From a virus, in the IMG/VR virus record IMGVR_UViG_3300032224_000723, positions 92,994 to 156,993 of that record: a stretch of 64,000 nt of DNA. One strand, given 5' to 3'. Made by a program: the position numbers and the translations under genes. Of the stretch, positions 7,249 to 16,257 are shown in pieces. The notes beneath the pieces are model-generated. The model was not told the origin of the DNA, made no database searches, and worked only from the letters and a program-made list of their open reading frames with translations. Each line of letters opens with the position of its first letter. Position 1 is the first letter of the stretch.

Positions 7249-8109
7249 ATGAAAACATATTTAGACGCAATGCAAGAAGTGCTGGCCAAAGGCACGGTTA
7301 CTGAAGACAGAACTGGTGTTGGTACTATTAGTTATTTTGGTATGCAACAACGCTATGACCTTAGTAAGGGATTTCCTGCGGTAACAACAAAGAAACTAGC
7401 ATGGAAAAGTGTTGTGTCAGAATTACTATGGTTTATTGAGGGATCCGGCGACGAACGTAGACTACGTGAAATATTACATGGTAGCAGAGACTCTGAAAAA
7501 ACCACTATCTGGACCGCTAATGCTGAAGCAGACTACTGGAAACCTAAAGCTAAGTTTCCAGGAGACTTGGGTCGTGTTTACGGAGTACAGTGGAGACACT
7601 GGCGCCCAGGTAACGAGGAAGTTGATCAATTATTAGACCTAATCAACGGAATCAAAGCAGATCCACACGGACGACGACATATATTAACAGCGTGGAACCC
7701 AGGAGAGTTAAAATCTATGACCCTGCCACCGTGTCATTGCTTTGCCCAGTTTTATGTGCAACACAGATCAGGTGCAGAACGCGATGCACTGAGTTGCCAA
7801 ATGTATCAACGTAGTTGCGACATGTTTCTTGGAGTCCCATTCAACATTGCAAGCTACAGTCTATTAACCCACATGATTGCACAAGTCTGTGACTTAGACG
7901 TAGGCGAGTTCGTTCACGTTCTTGGCGACGCCCATATATACTTGAATCATGTAGAGCAGGTAAATGAACAATTAAGACGTGAACCCTTGCCTGCTCCGCA
8001 ACTATGGCTGAATCCTGACATTAAGGATATTACTAAGTTTACTATGTCCGATATTCGACTAGAGAATTATGTTAGTCACAATGCTATTCGAGCAGAGATG
8101 GCAGTATGA
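7249..8109 (+). CDS. thyA: Thymidylate synthase (ThyA)
   Basis: Methylates dUMP to dTMP using methylene-tetrahydrofolate. Visible hallmarks are the RTGVGT phosphate loop (21-26), VYGVQWRHW (110-118), the catalytic Cys162 in LPPCHCFAQF, and RSCDMFLGVPFNIASY (189-204). The 286-residue length is normal. With DHFR just upstream and dCMP deaminase at 13535 it completes a dTMP supply route. It overlaps the next gene by four bases (ATGA). Confidence 0.97.
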   Translation: MKTYLDAMQEVLAKGTVTEDRTGVGTISYFGMQQRYDLSKGFPAVTTKKLAWKSVVSELLWFIEGSGDERRLREILHGSRDSEKTTIWTANAEADYWKPKAKFPGDLGRVYGVQWRHWRPGNEEVDQLLDLINGIKADPHGRRHILTAWNPGELKSMTLPPCHCFAQFYVQHRSGAERDALSCQMYQRSCDMFLGVPFNIASYSLLTHMIAQVCDLDVGEFVHVLGDAHIYLNHVEQVNEQLRREPLPAPQLWLNPDIKDITKFTMSDIRLENYVSHNAIRAEMAV

Positions 8110-9617
8110 CTTTTAATCAAAAAATTCTATGCGTCGGAAATGAAACAGAAGATACTGACATAAAAGTCAATCAACTATCTCAGGATCATAACACTGTTAA
8201 TCACGGTGTCATAACTGATACAGTGGTTGTCCCAGTACACCCAGGATATTATCATACTACATTGGCAGACATCCAACCTGGTGGCATTGCACACATAGCT
8301 AAAAACTTCGACGAAATCATAATGTTGGATCAATCACCAGAATCGTATCCTCATTGGAAATCGTTTGTTGGTACTTTTAGGTTAATGTACGATCTAGAAC
8401 AAACTGGAAACAAAGTTACATATAGAAACAATGAAGGTAATAAAGTTATTTCGTATTGGCATGACTTATTAAGAGAAAATAAAAGTGTTTGCTTTTATCC
8501 ATTCTTAGGACTAATAGATAATCTTACATCTGCAGGAGTATGTCCTAAAAACTTTGACCCGTTTACAGACATAAACAGTATACATGATTGGCAAGTTGAT
8601 GCCAAATATAATGTTATACGTAATAAAATGTTACGAGGAGAATTAGTCAATGAATGGTGTGAAGATTGCTACAGTCAAGAAAGTTTAGGTCAAGAAAGCA
8701 CAAGACAATTCGAAACACTTGAGTGGATGTCAAGATTAAATTTTAAATCAATTAACGATCTTGCTGACGTAGAATCACCTGCATACTATGAAATTCGCCC
8801 CAACAACAAATGCAATGTCATGTGCAGAACTTGTGACAACGCTCGCAGTCACTTAATTGAAAAAGAATGGAAAACTATTAATATTCCATTACTGCATTAT
8901 AAAGACGGAAATATAAAATTTGAGCACGTAGATTTTAACACAGTTAAAAGAATTTATGTTGGTGGGGGCGAACCAACAGTAATGGCAGAATTTTATGATT
9001 TCCTAACTAAGTGTATCAAACAAAACCGCACTGATTTTGAACTTGTAATTGGTACAAATGGTATGAAGTTCAGTGATAAAATTATGGGACTCTTTAGTCA
9101 TTTCAGTGATGTTTGTTTTTCTGTTAGTTTTGATGGCTATAAAAAAGTAGGCGACTATATTCGTTGGGGCACTGATTTTGACACAGTTGTTAAGAATTCG
9201 CACATGCTGTTGGCACAAGGACATAAAGTATCGCTACAAACTGTGTTTTCCATTTACAATTCAACTCGTATGCATGAGATTTTTGAATTTTACGATAGAG
9301 AATTTCCCACTTCAAGTCTACTAGTACAGTACGCTGGATTTGAGGAAGACATAATGAATCCATATAACAATCCTTGTCGAGAAATGGTAATAGAATCCAT
9401 GTATAAATGTATGCAAACAAAAGTCTATTACTCCAATGGCAGATCATGCAAAACACAAGTGGATGCTATGTTGGATTGGTATGAAAACAACTATCAATTT
9501 GATGTCAATAAATTAAAAAAGTTTTTTGAGTTTAATGATAAAATTGATCGTCAAAGAAATAGTCTACTAGGTAATTACATACCCGAGCTTGAACAAGCAA
9601 GACATTTAATTAAATGA
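8106..9617 (+). CDS. Radical SAM protein with extra N-terminal domain
   Basis: The 4Fe-4S/SAM motif CNVMCRTC is at Cys236, Cys240 and Cys243, followed by a YVGGGEPT element typical of radical SAM barrels. Upstream cysteines (Cys129, Cys146, and CEDC at 185-188) fit the N-terminal 'twitch' region that would bind an auxiliary cluster. The first ~125 residues (starting ILCVGNETEDTDIK, with IAKNFDEIIMLDQSPE) are an added domain of unknown role, absent from the other radical SAM proteins here. The substrate is unknown. It overlaps thyA by four bases and the next gene by four. It is the only radical SAM gene in the rightward 5' block. Confidence 0.85.
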   Translation: MTFNQKILCVGNETEDTDIKVNQLSQDHNTVNHGVITDTVVVPVHPGYYHTTLADIQPGGIAHIAKNFDEIIMLDQSPESYPHWKSFVGTFRLMYDLEQTGNKVTYRNNEGNKVISYWHDLLRENKSVCFYPFLGLIDNLTSAGVCPKNFDPFTDINSIHDWQVDAKYNVIRNKMLRGELVNEWCEDCYSQESLGQESTRQFETLEWMSRLNFKSINDLADVESPAYYEIRPNNKCNVMCRTCDNARSHLIEKEWKTINIPLLHYKDGNIKFEHVDFNTVKRIYVGGGEPTVMAEFYDFLTKCIKQNRTDFELVIGTNGMKFSDKIMGLFSHFSDVCFSVSFDGYKKVGDYIRWGTDFDTVVKNSHMLLAQGHKVSLQTVFSIYNSTRMHEIFEFYDREFPTSSLLVQYAGFEEDIMNPYNNPCREMVIESMYKCMQTKVYYSNGRSCKTQVDAMLDWYENNYQFDVNKLKKFFEFNDKIDRQRNSLLGNYIPELEQARHLIK

Positions 9618-9868
9618 AATTATTTGAAACAATGGTACTGCACGAATTTAATATGGGCGATGTAGAAGATCCGTATTTGTATGCGGCATTTCCTATTGGC
9701 GACTGGCAAAAGACAGAACAAGGTCAGTGGGTCATGGACAATGTTATCGGTGAGCCAACTTTTCACTGCATGCCAGATCCGCATCAATATGGGTACCGTG
9801 TAGTTATTACTGGAGAGCTATCTCCAAAAAATCAAACTTACTATAATTTAAAATGGGGCATTAAATGA
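9614..9868 (+). CDS. Small phage protein with LKWG tail
   Basis: An 84-residue protein containing FPIGDWQKTEQGQWVMDN and ending YYNLKWGIK. The end recalls the FxLKW tails of the genes at 1375 and 3036. It overlaps both neighbours by four bases (ATGA), so it is translated with the radical SAM and epimerase genes. Function is unknown. Confidence 0.75.
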   Translation: MKLFETMVLHEFNMGDVEDPYLYAAFPIGDWQKTEQGQWVMDNVIGEPTFHCMPDPHQYGYRVVITGELSPKNQTYYNLKWGIK

Positions 9869-10839
9869 AATTTTTAGTAACTGGCGGTGCAGGCTTTATT
9901 GGCCACAACGTAGTTAGACAATTAGAGCAACAAGGGCACGAATGCTTTGTATTAGATTGCATAACTAATTATGGGTTTGTGCCACAAGACGAGTTAACAT
10001 ATCTAGCACGTGAACGTAAGCAACGTATGAAAGCTAATGTAGCACATATAGATCTACGTGATACTGAGGCTGTTATTAATTGGTTTAAAACTTTTAGTTT
10101 TAGAGCAGATGCCGTAATTCACCTTGCTAGTTTTCCTAGACAAAAAGTTGTAAGTCAAAATCCTGTTATGGCGTCAGAAGTTATGAGCACAGGACTAGTT
10201 AACTTGTTGGAACTTACTCGTCAACTTAAAATTCCTAAGTTTGTTTATATCAGCAGTAGCATGGTCTACGGAGATTTTGACAATGATGTCACAGAGAGTA
10301 GTCCGTGTAAGCCGCAAGGACAATACGGTATTATGAAATATATGGGAGAGAAACTTGTTGAAGATTATACTCGCCGTGGTTGTTTTAGCCACGTTATTAT
10401 CCGCCCCAGTGCTGTTTATGGCGAATACGACGTCGAAGACCGCGTCGTGTCCAAATTCATGCTCGGAGCAATGCGTGGTGAAACATTAAAGATTAAAGGT
10501 GCCAATGAAGTTCTGGACTTTACATACGTAGAAGATACTGCACAAGGTATTGTGTTGGCTGCAACTAAAACAGAAGCTGACAATAAAATCTATAACATCA
10601 CAAGAGCAGATACAAAACTATACACATTGTTAGATGCCGCAAATATTGCATTAAGCATTGCAGGCAAAGGCAGCATAGTTATACAAGACAAAGATGCCGA
10701 CTTTCCCAGTCGCGGAAGATTAAGCATTGATAGGGCTGTTGCTGATTTAGGATACAAGCCCACTGTCAGCGTTGAAGAAGGTTTTAAACGCTATTACGAA
10801 TGGTTTAAAAAGAGCGCATTTTGGCAGCAACGAATGTAA
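9865..10839 (+). CDS. NAD-dependent sugar epimerase/dehydratase (extended SDR)
   Basis: A 324-residue extended short-chain dehydrogenase, probably acting on a nucleotide sugar. It has the Rossmann NAD motif GGAGFIG (7-13), SSSMVYGD, and the catalytic YGIMK (YxxxK) followed by MGE. GalE/RfbB-type enzymes share this arrangement. The precise reaction cannot be inferred. The next gene is a DegT-type aminotransferase overlapping by 19 bases, as expected for an amino-sugar pathway. Confidence 0.88.
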   Translation: MKFLVTGGAGFIGHNVVRQLEQQGHECFVLDCITNYGFVPQDELTYLARERKQRMKANVAHIDLRDTEAVINWFKTFSFRADAVIHLASFPRQKVVSQNPVMASEVMSTGLVNLLELTRQLKIPKFVYISSSMVYGDFDNDVTESSPCKPQGQYGIMKYMGEKLVEDYTRRGCFSHVIIRPSAVYGEYDVEDRVVSKFMLGAMRGETLKIKGANEVLDFTYVEDTAQGIVLAATKTEADNKIYNITRADTKLYTLLDAANIALSIAGKGSIVIQDKDADFPSRGRLSIDRAVADLGYKPTVSVEEGFKRYYEWFKKSAFWQQRM

Positions 10840-11930
10840 TTCCTTTCTTTGGTGTTAATCGCCAATATCAAAACTTACGTGAAGAACTATTAGAAGTAAT
10901 AGATCAAGTATACAGTACTGGCCAAGTTCTAGACGGTAATTACACTAAAGAATTTGAAAGGCAAATTGCTGCCAGATGCCATAGACGTTATGCTGTGGCT
11001 GTGGGCAGTTGCACTCAAGCATTGATATTTGCCCAGCAAGTATTGTTCCAAGAACCCACAAAAATTCTAATACCCACTGTTAGTTTTGTTGCCACTATCA
11101 ACAGTGTGTTACTAAATGGCAATACTCCTGTGTTTTGTGATGTAGATGATCAAGCACTGATGAATTTAGAAAGCGTGGACTATGCTATCAAAGGATCAGG
11201 TGTTGACGGTATCATGTATGCTAACTTGTTTGGCAATACTGTGGACTACGATAGGTTTACCATGACTGCGGGATTCTTTAACAGTGATTTAAAAGTAATT
11301 GAAGATGCCGCTCAAAGTTTTGGTGCTAGCTACAAAGGTCAACCCAGTGGCAGTTTAGGTGACGTCAGTGTATTAAGTTTTGATCCCACTAAAAATTTAA
11401 ACAACTACGGATCGGGTGGCATGGTTTTAGTAGATGATTTGCCCACTGCTAAATTGTTGCGTGACTTACGTGACAATGGCAAAGAACTAAATCACGACAA
11501 TCCTGGTACTAACAGTAAGATGAGCGAAGCAGATTGTGCTCAAATGTTGGTTAAGTTAAAACATTTTGATGCTTGGCAGCGGCGCAGAACTGAAATTGCA
11601 GAATACTATAACGCAGAGCTGTCTAATTACGTAGATACTCCAAAAACTACAACTGGCACGGTACATGCGTGGAGCAAGTATGTGATTAAAACTGCAGATA
11701 GATCTGCCCTTAAAGAACAATTAAGCAAACAAGGCATTGAAACAAAAGTAAACTATCACACACCATTGTATGATCTGCAGGTAGGATATTCTTACATTAA
11801 CTATGCCATGGACTTGTATAGAGAAGCCAGCGCATTTTGTGTTGAGTGTTTGTCATTGCCTATCTATCCCGAGATGACTGACACGGAAGTAGAACGTGTA
11901 GTTGATGCGATTATTTCGTATACCGCTTAA
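10821..11930 (+). CDS. DegT/DnrJ/EryC1/StrS-family PLP aminotransferase
   Basis: A sugar-type aminotransferase that would transaminate a keto-sugar. Visible features are EDAAQ (161-165), which contacts PLP, and the Schiff-base lysine Lys191 in SFDPTKNLNNYGSGG. The length (369) is normal for the family. No ATG is available: the start is TTG at 10821, inside the end of the epimerase gene. Its 3' end overlaps the convergent gene at 11911 by 20 bases, leaving no room for a terminator between the two. Confidence 0.9.
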   Translation: MAATNVIPFFGVNRQYQNLREELLEVIDQVYSTGQVLDGNYTKEFERQIAARCHRRYAVAVGSCTQALIFAQQVLFQEPTKILIPTVSFVATINSVLLNGNTPVFCDVDDQALMNLESVDYAIKGSGVDGIMYANLFGNTVDYDRFTMTAGFFNSDLKVIEDAAQSFGASYKGQPSGSLGDVSVLSFDPTKNLNNYGSGGMVLVDDLPTAKLLRDLRDNGKELNHDNPGTNSKMSEADCAQMLVKLKHFDAWQRRRTEIAEYYNAELSNYVDTPKTTTGTVHAWSKYVIKTADRSALKEQLSKQGIETKVNYHTPLYDLQVGYSYINYAMDLYREASAFCVECLSLPIYPEMTDTEVERVVDAIISYTA

Positions 11931-13542
11931 AGTATTCCTGTAGCCAAGCCCATTCAAAAGTTAACATCAACGCATCATAGTCTCCGTTAACTGACTCATA
12001 ATACTCCACAGCATCTGCGGCTCCACGCAAACACCATTCAGCATAATCACCTTGAGCTTTGGTTAACCAAGTCTTAAGTCTATATTCTGTTTCTACATTA
12101 GGTTCAGTAACACTAAAATGTTTTAACTTAACGACTTCACGAAACGCAGTACGCCAAGTCATCCATGCACTTTGATTGAAGTGTGCAATGCCGCTAAGAA
12201 TAGGCACTACTTCATGTGCTTTGCTTAATGTAAAGTCTAATCCACTATCGATAGTTTCTAATACCAATCTCTTGTTATATGCAATCATAGCTTGATGTCC
12301 GTAGACTAATCCATTCACGGGATTCTTAGCATGGAAGATATAGTGTTTGGGTTCTTGGAAATAGTCTGGTTGCCAGTGCCAAGGAAAACTCCCACCCAAG
12401 ACTTCCAATTTGGCAAACACAGTTAAAAACCATGGAGTAGTACTAGCTTCGGCTGCTGCCTTGTAAGCATTAGCACGACCATTGACTCCGCGTATCCACT
12501 TAACATCTCTGTTGCTTTGGTATTCAGTGTTCTCAAACCATTTTTGTTCGTCAGGTTCTCCGTTGCTGATGTAGATAATATCCAGCTCTTTTTCAGTGAA
12601 ATGTTGCTGTTCTTGGCTCTTAACGTAGGGATAATCGTATACTTGTGACTGCAAATGTGCCTTAATATCACGGGGTACTACACAGACAGCGTGACTACGT
12701 GTAAATGTCTCTACAGACCTGTCTTTTTCACTCCAAAGACAGGGTTGGTAATAAACAGTTAAATCAGACTGATTGGTAAACAGCGCATACGGGCCAGTAA
12801 ATTCGAATTTTTTAATTTCATCAACTAAGTTATCCGAATCATACTCACAGCGTGGCATGGAATGTCTCTCAACTCGCATGCGGTCACAGTAGTTGATTAC
12901 ATTAAACCAATCCAACAACTCTAGTTCTGCCATTTGACGTTTAAATGATTCCACATGAATGTAAAACGTATCTCCACGTTTTTGATTGCCGCTGGGAAAC
13001 ACATGAACCATTTCTTCTGTCCACTGGGCAGGATGCCAGGTAAAATCAAATGCCGCATAATCACATAGACTACTAATGATCCATACGTACTCTGTGGCGG
13101 CAAGATTTATTATGCGTTTGAATACGTTTAAGTGACTGTCAACATATCTAGTGGATTTTATATTGGACCAAGATTCTCTAAGTAATGCTAGATCAACTTG
13201 GCTTCCAGTATTCATAAAGTCCATGTAGAATATGTCTGTGGCTTGTGCTCTATTTACAATATCCTGTGCTTCAGTGTGCCAATGCCATTGATGTTCTTTA
13301 GTATGTTTAGGAACAAAATAAGTGCCACCATTATCTTGCCATTGACTGGCCCAAATATGTGTGTGCTCTGCTTCCCACGGCACAGGAACAAAGTCGAAGT
13401 CAAAGTCTGTGTAATCGTTTAAGCCGTTAACAAACCAACAGAACTTAGTGCGGCTCTGTGACTGTGCATCTACTAGGTCTCGAGCTGGACGTTCAAATGC
13501 AAATAAGTTGGGTTTTGGTCCTGTATAGAATACGTCAAACAT
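11911..13542 (-). CDS. Repeat protein with a glycosyltransferase-like C-terminal domain
   Basis: A 543-residue protein. The N-terminal half has two similar units at about 33-80 and 151-200. Both contain a W/V aromatic strand, an F-D-F segment, a PxxW, an H(I/V) and a G-x-T/F strand; a weaker third copy may lie at 250-292. The C-terminal part, from about 318, resembles the gene at 27497 (DIIYISNGEPDEQKWF; RGVNGRANAYKAAAEAS; NPVNGLVYGHQ). However, the DGDN found there is replaced by FAKLE at 376-380, so transferase activity may be lost. It overlaps dCMP deaminase by eight bases. Confidence 0.7.
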   Translation of the reverse strand: MFDVFYTGPKPNLFAFERPARDLVDAQSQSRTKFCWFVNGLNDYTDFDFDFVPVPWEAEHTHIWASQWQDNGGTYFVPKHTKEHQWHWHTEAQDIVNRAQATDIFYMDFMNTGSQVDLALLRESWSNIKSTRYVDSHLNVFKRIINLAATEYVWIISSLCDYAAFDFTWHPAQWTEEMVHVFPSGNQKRGDTFYIHVESFKRQMAELELLDWFNVINYCDRMRVERHSMPRCEYDSDNLVDEIKKFEFTGPYALFTNQSDLTVYYQPCLWSEKDRSVETFTRSHAVCVVPRDIKAHLQSQVYDYPYVKSQEQQHFTEKELDIIYISNGEPDEQKWFENTEYQSNRDVKWIRGVNGRANAYKAAAEASTTPWFLTVFAKLEVLGGSFPWHWQPDYFQEPKHYIFHAKNPVNGLVYGHQAMIAYNKRLVLETIDSGLDFTLSKAHEVVPILSGIAHFNQSAWMTWRTAFREVVKLKHFSVTEPNVETEYRLKTWLTKAQGDYAEWCLRGAADAVEYYESVNGDYDALMLTFEWAWLQEYFKRYTK

Positions 13543-13987
13543 CTACTTGTTTTATATCAATGTTGCACTTTTTAAGAAAGTCTACTCCCGCCATGTCCCG
13601 ATAACTATTGCGATAGTATACGCTAGATATACCGCTTTGGTATATAAGTTTGGCACAATCCAAACAAGGAGCGTGAGTAATAAAAATACTAGCATCACTA
13701 CCGCTTTGGCTTGATTTGGCCAGCTTTGCAATCGCATTGGATTCAGCATGTAATACCTCTTTTCTTGTTACTAATTCTTCTATCTTTGTTTGGGGGTGTC
13801 TAAAGACGTATTCACAATTATTATCCCAACCACTGGGCATACCATTATAACCAATGCTAATGATTGTATCATCTTTAACTATAATAGCACCTACATGTAA
13901 ACGTGTTGCTGTACTACATTCAGCAAATATCTCCGCTGTTTTCATGTATGCTTTAATGTGTTTTTCTTTTATGACCAATTTGTCCAT
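13535..13987 (-). CDS. cd: Deoxycytidylate (dCMP) deaminase
   Basis: Converts dCMP to dUMP, the substrate of ThyA. The zinc-dependent deaminase motifs HAE (80-82) and PCLDC (107-111) are intact, and the N-terminal CSTATRLHVGAIIVKD matches phage dCMP deaminases. At 150 residues it is shorter than T4 Cd (193) but covers the domain. It lies among accessory genes and is oriented opposite to DHFR and ThyA. Confidence 0.93.
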   Translation of the reverse strand: MDKLVIKEKHIKAYMKTAEIFAECSTATRLHVGAIIVKDDTIISIGYNGMPSGWDNNCEYVFRHPQTKIEELVTRKEVLHAESNAIAKLAKSSQSGSDASIFITHAPCLDCAKLIYQSGISSVYYRNSYRDMAGVDFLKKCNIDIKQVDV

Positions 13988-14631
13988 TTATCTGTTAGTT
14001 GATGAAATTTTGATAGATCTAGGTGTTTATCACCAGGCATATAATTATTAATCATTTCAACAAGTTGGTTTGCTAGTTCTTGATTGTTGTCTATGCTTAA
14101 ATGATTTTCCCTAGAGTCATGGAACAAAGCAAATTCTTTAGCATTTATTTCATTTAAACTTATAGATGTCAAACTAGGCCAAACATTAATTCCCGCCAAC
14201 GCAGATCTTTGACTCCATGTCCACGGAAAACAATGTAAGTTTACTATCTTTGTGTGTGCCCACCTAACGGTAATTTCTTCAAACCATTTTTTATGTGCCC
14301 AATGTACAAAATCACTGTCGTGTATATATTTGAAATAAAGTGCGACGGCAAGTTCTATTTCATTATTTTTATTCAATTGAGAATGATTAATCTTACCAAT
14401 TGTTTTATTACTAGTCGGAATTCTGTCAGAGTTAGTATGTGCAAATATCACTGCTTCACAGTTTTCAATATCAGCCTCACTAACTGAATTTAAAAAACAT
14501 TTTACAGCCCACCAAGGTTGACCACCGCCGCCATAACAGATTAAATTTAAATTTAATTGTTTAGCTACCATAGTTGGCCAAAATTGATAGTAAGTTGAGA
14601 AACTGTCACCTAATACAATTAAATTTTTCAT
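13969..14631 (-). CDS. SGNH/GDSL-type hydrolase-like protein
   Basis: A 220-residue protein with the SGNH block I motif GDSFS (8-12), a glycine block YGGGG (33-37) and an asparagine in FAHTNSD (64-68). A late DSRENHLS (172-179) may provide the catalytic His. Members are esterases or acyl-hydrolases, often acting on sugars. The spacing of the final Asp/His differs from the classical DxxH, so activity is not certain. It abuts the carbamoyltransferase gene (start and stop share a base) and overlaps dCMP deaminase by 19 bases. Confidence 0.7.
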   Translation of the reverse strand: MKNLIVLGDSFSTYYQFWPTMVAKQLNLNLICYGGGGQPWWAVKCFLNSVSEADIENCEAVIFAHTNSDRIPTSNKTIGKINHSQLNKNNEIELAVALYFKYIHDSDFVHWAHKKWFEEITVRWAHTKIVNLHCFPWTWSQRSALAGINVWPSLTSISLNEINAKEFALFHDSRENHLSIDNNQELANQLVEMINNYMPGDKHLDLSKFHQLTDKWTNWS

Positions 14632-16154
14632 TAGCTAACTACCTTTATTCCATATAGAGTTTCAAATCTATCTGCATCTGCGCGGTCGTTGACCATAGGC
14701 TCACCGCGTATATTTAGACTAGTGTTCAACAACATAGGACAGCCAGTCATCACGTACCACTTCTCTAGTAGTTCTCTTATACCGCTACCGTCTTTGGCGA
14801 CAGTTTGTACACGACTAGATCCATCAACATGCACAATAGCAGGAAATAAATTAGGTCGTTTACACCAAGCAACGGACTGCATGTAAGGACTAGTTTCCCA
14901 TCCCTTGTGCATATCGAAATACTCGTCGGCTAATTCAGCCAATATCACAGGTGCAAAAGGTCTAAACTTTTGTCTACGTTTGATTTCGTTTACACGATCT
15001 TTGATATCAGGACCACGCGGGTCTGCAAGTAAACTTCTATTGCCTAGCGCCCGCGGACCAAATTCTGCACGTCCACTCGCCACACCAACAATGCCAGTAG
15101 TGACGAGATGGTCAAGGGCATCATTAACAGGATACCCACCAGGGATGTCATGACCCAAAAAAGCAGTAGTCCAATTAATACGCTGACCGTAAGCAAGGGC
15201 CGCGGCGCCAAGGCTACTGCCAGCATCACCAGGATTAGGCATAATCCATATATTATCATAATAATCTCCTAAGTTTCTATTTGCTAAACAATTTAGGGCA
15301 ACACCGCCCATGTAAACAAGATTTGTACTCCAGTCAAAACTTTTGGACCGGCGTATAACATTATATATCAACTTTTCCACAATCTCTTGTGCGGCCCATG
15401 CCCAAGCTTCATTATCTATTCTCCAATTACTTGTAATTCCCGTGTGTAAATTATCTCTGAAAATAATTTCTTGGTCATCTTTGATATAAACTCTACTCAA
15501 TATGTCTGGTAGTAACTCTGTAGTTTTTCCATATGCAGCCATACCCATAAGTATGTATTCTTCTTCGTTGGGTTTTAGGCCCACTTCTTTGGTTATTGCA
15601 CTATAAAATAATCCAATGCTGTGTGGATATTTTTGTCCCCACAATTTTTTATACTTTGCCTGTCCTTTTTTATTGTACTCTGCGCCCCAAATACTTATAG
15701 TATCCCATTCGCCAATAGCATCGATGACAACTACTGTAGCACGATTGAACGGACTTGTTTGAAAGCCTGCGGATGCATGACTTAGATGATGATTATAACT
15801 ACTAGTTGATATATTAGTTAAAGGTCGAATCTCATCAGTTACTTGTTTATTTTTTAATTCCGTATACCAACTACCAAGTTGTTTTCGTAAAGATTGTTCT
15901 ACGGTCAATGACTGCCACTGGATACCTTCGCCACTGTATAACCTACGTAGTTGTTTAGCCCATGGGCGTTCGTAGTATGCAATTTCATTAATATCAAATT
16001 TAGAAATTTCTTCAATAAGTCCAGCACTGATATTGGCGTCATTCTTTACTTTGCTATAACGTTCGCTATGGCCAGCAAAAAGTATATCGCCATGGCGATT
16101 TATAACTGTAGCGGCTGCATCGTGAAATCCAGCCGAAATTCCTAATATATTCAT
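14631..16154 (-). CDS. NodU/CmcH-family carbamoyltransferase
   Basis: Transfers a carbamoyl group from carbamoyl phosphate to a hydroxyl of a sugar or natural product, via an adenylate. The N-terminal ASKHA/Kae1-like domain starts ILGISAGFHDAAAT and has the metal-binding HHLSHA at 122-127. The C-terminal YrdC-like domain has the signature GRAEFGPRALGNRSLLADPR at about 362-380. At 507 residues it is slightly short but complete. The acceptor is unknown, though neighbouring sugar genes suggest a glycan. Its ATG overlaps the stop of the 33-residue gene upstream. Confidence 0.93.
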   Translation of the reverse strand: MNILGISAGFHDAAATVINRHGDILFAGHSERYSKVKNDANISAGLIEEISKFDINEIAYYERPWAKQLRRLYSGEGIQWQSLTVEQSLRKQLGSWYTELKNKQVTDEIRPLTNISTSSYNHHLSHASAGFQTSPFNRATVVVIDAIGEWDTISIWGAEYNKKGQAKYKKLWGQKYPHSIGLFYSAITKEVGLKPNEEEYILMGMAAYGKTTELLPDILSRVYIKDDQEIIFRDNLHTGITSNWRIDNEAWAWAAQEIVEKLIYNVIRRSKSFDWSTNLVYMGGVALNCLANRNLGDYYDNIWIMPNPGDAGSSLGAAALAYGQRINWTTAFLGHDIPGGYPVNDALDHLVTTGIVGVASGRAEFGPRALGNRSLLADPRGPDIKDRVNEIKRRQKFRPFAPVILAELADEYFDMHKGWETSPYMQSVAWCKRPNLFPAIVHVDGSSRVQTVAKDGSGIRELLEKWYVMTGCPMLLNTSLNIRGEPMVNDRADADRFETLYGIKVVS

Positions 16155-16252
16155 TTATAGATAAATGGATCTCGTTTACGTAGTTCTTTTAGTTTTTTAC
16201 GATATCGAATTTCTAATCGAATTCTGTTCCAAATGTTTCTTAACCAGTTCAT
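16151..16252 (-). CDS. 33-residue basic peptide in the radical SAM block
   Basis: A short open frame read from the sequence. ATG (complement of 16250-16252) to TGA gives 33 residues, starting MNWLRNIWNRIRLEIRY and ending KRDPFIYK. An AAGGA-type site sits about nine bases upstream. Its TGA overlaps the carbamoyltransferase ATG, and the preceding gene stops five bases before its start, so it fits the operon exactly. It is amphipathic and highly basic, with a distinct non-basic DPFIY end. It could be a small structural or regulatory protein or a peptide substrate. No function is assigned. Confidence 0.65.
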   Translation of the reverse strand: MNWLRNIWNRIRLEIRYRKKLKELRKRDPFIYK

Positions 16253-16257
16253 TGATT

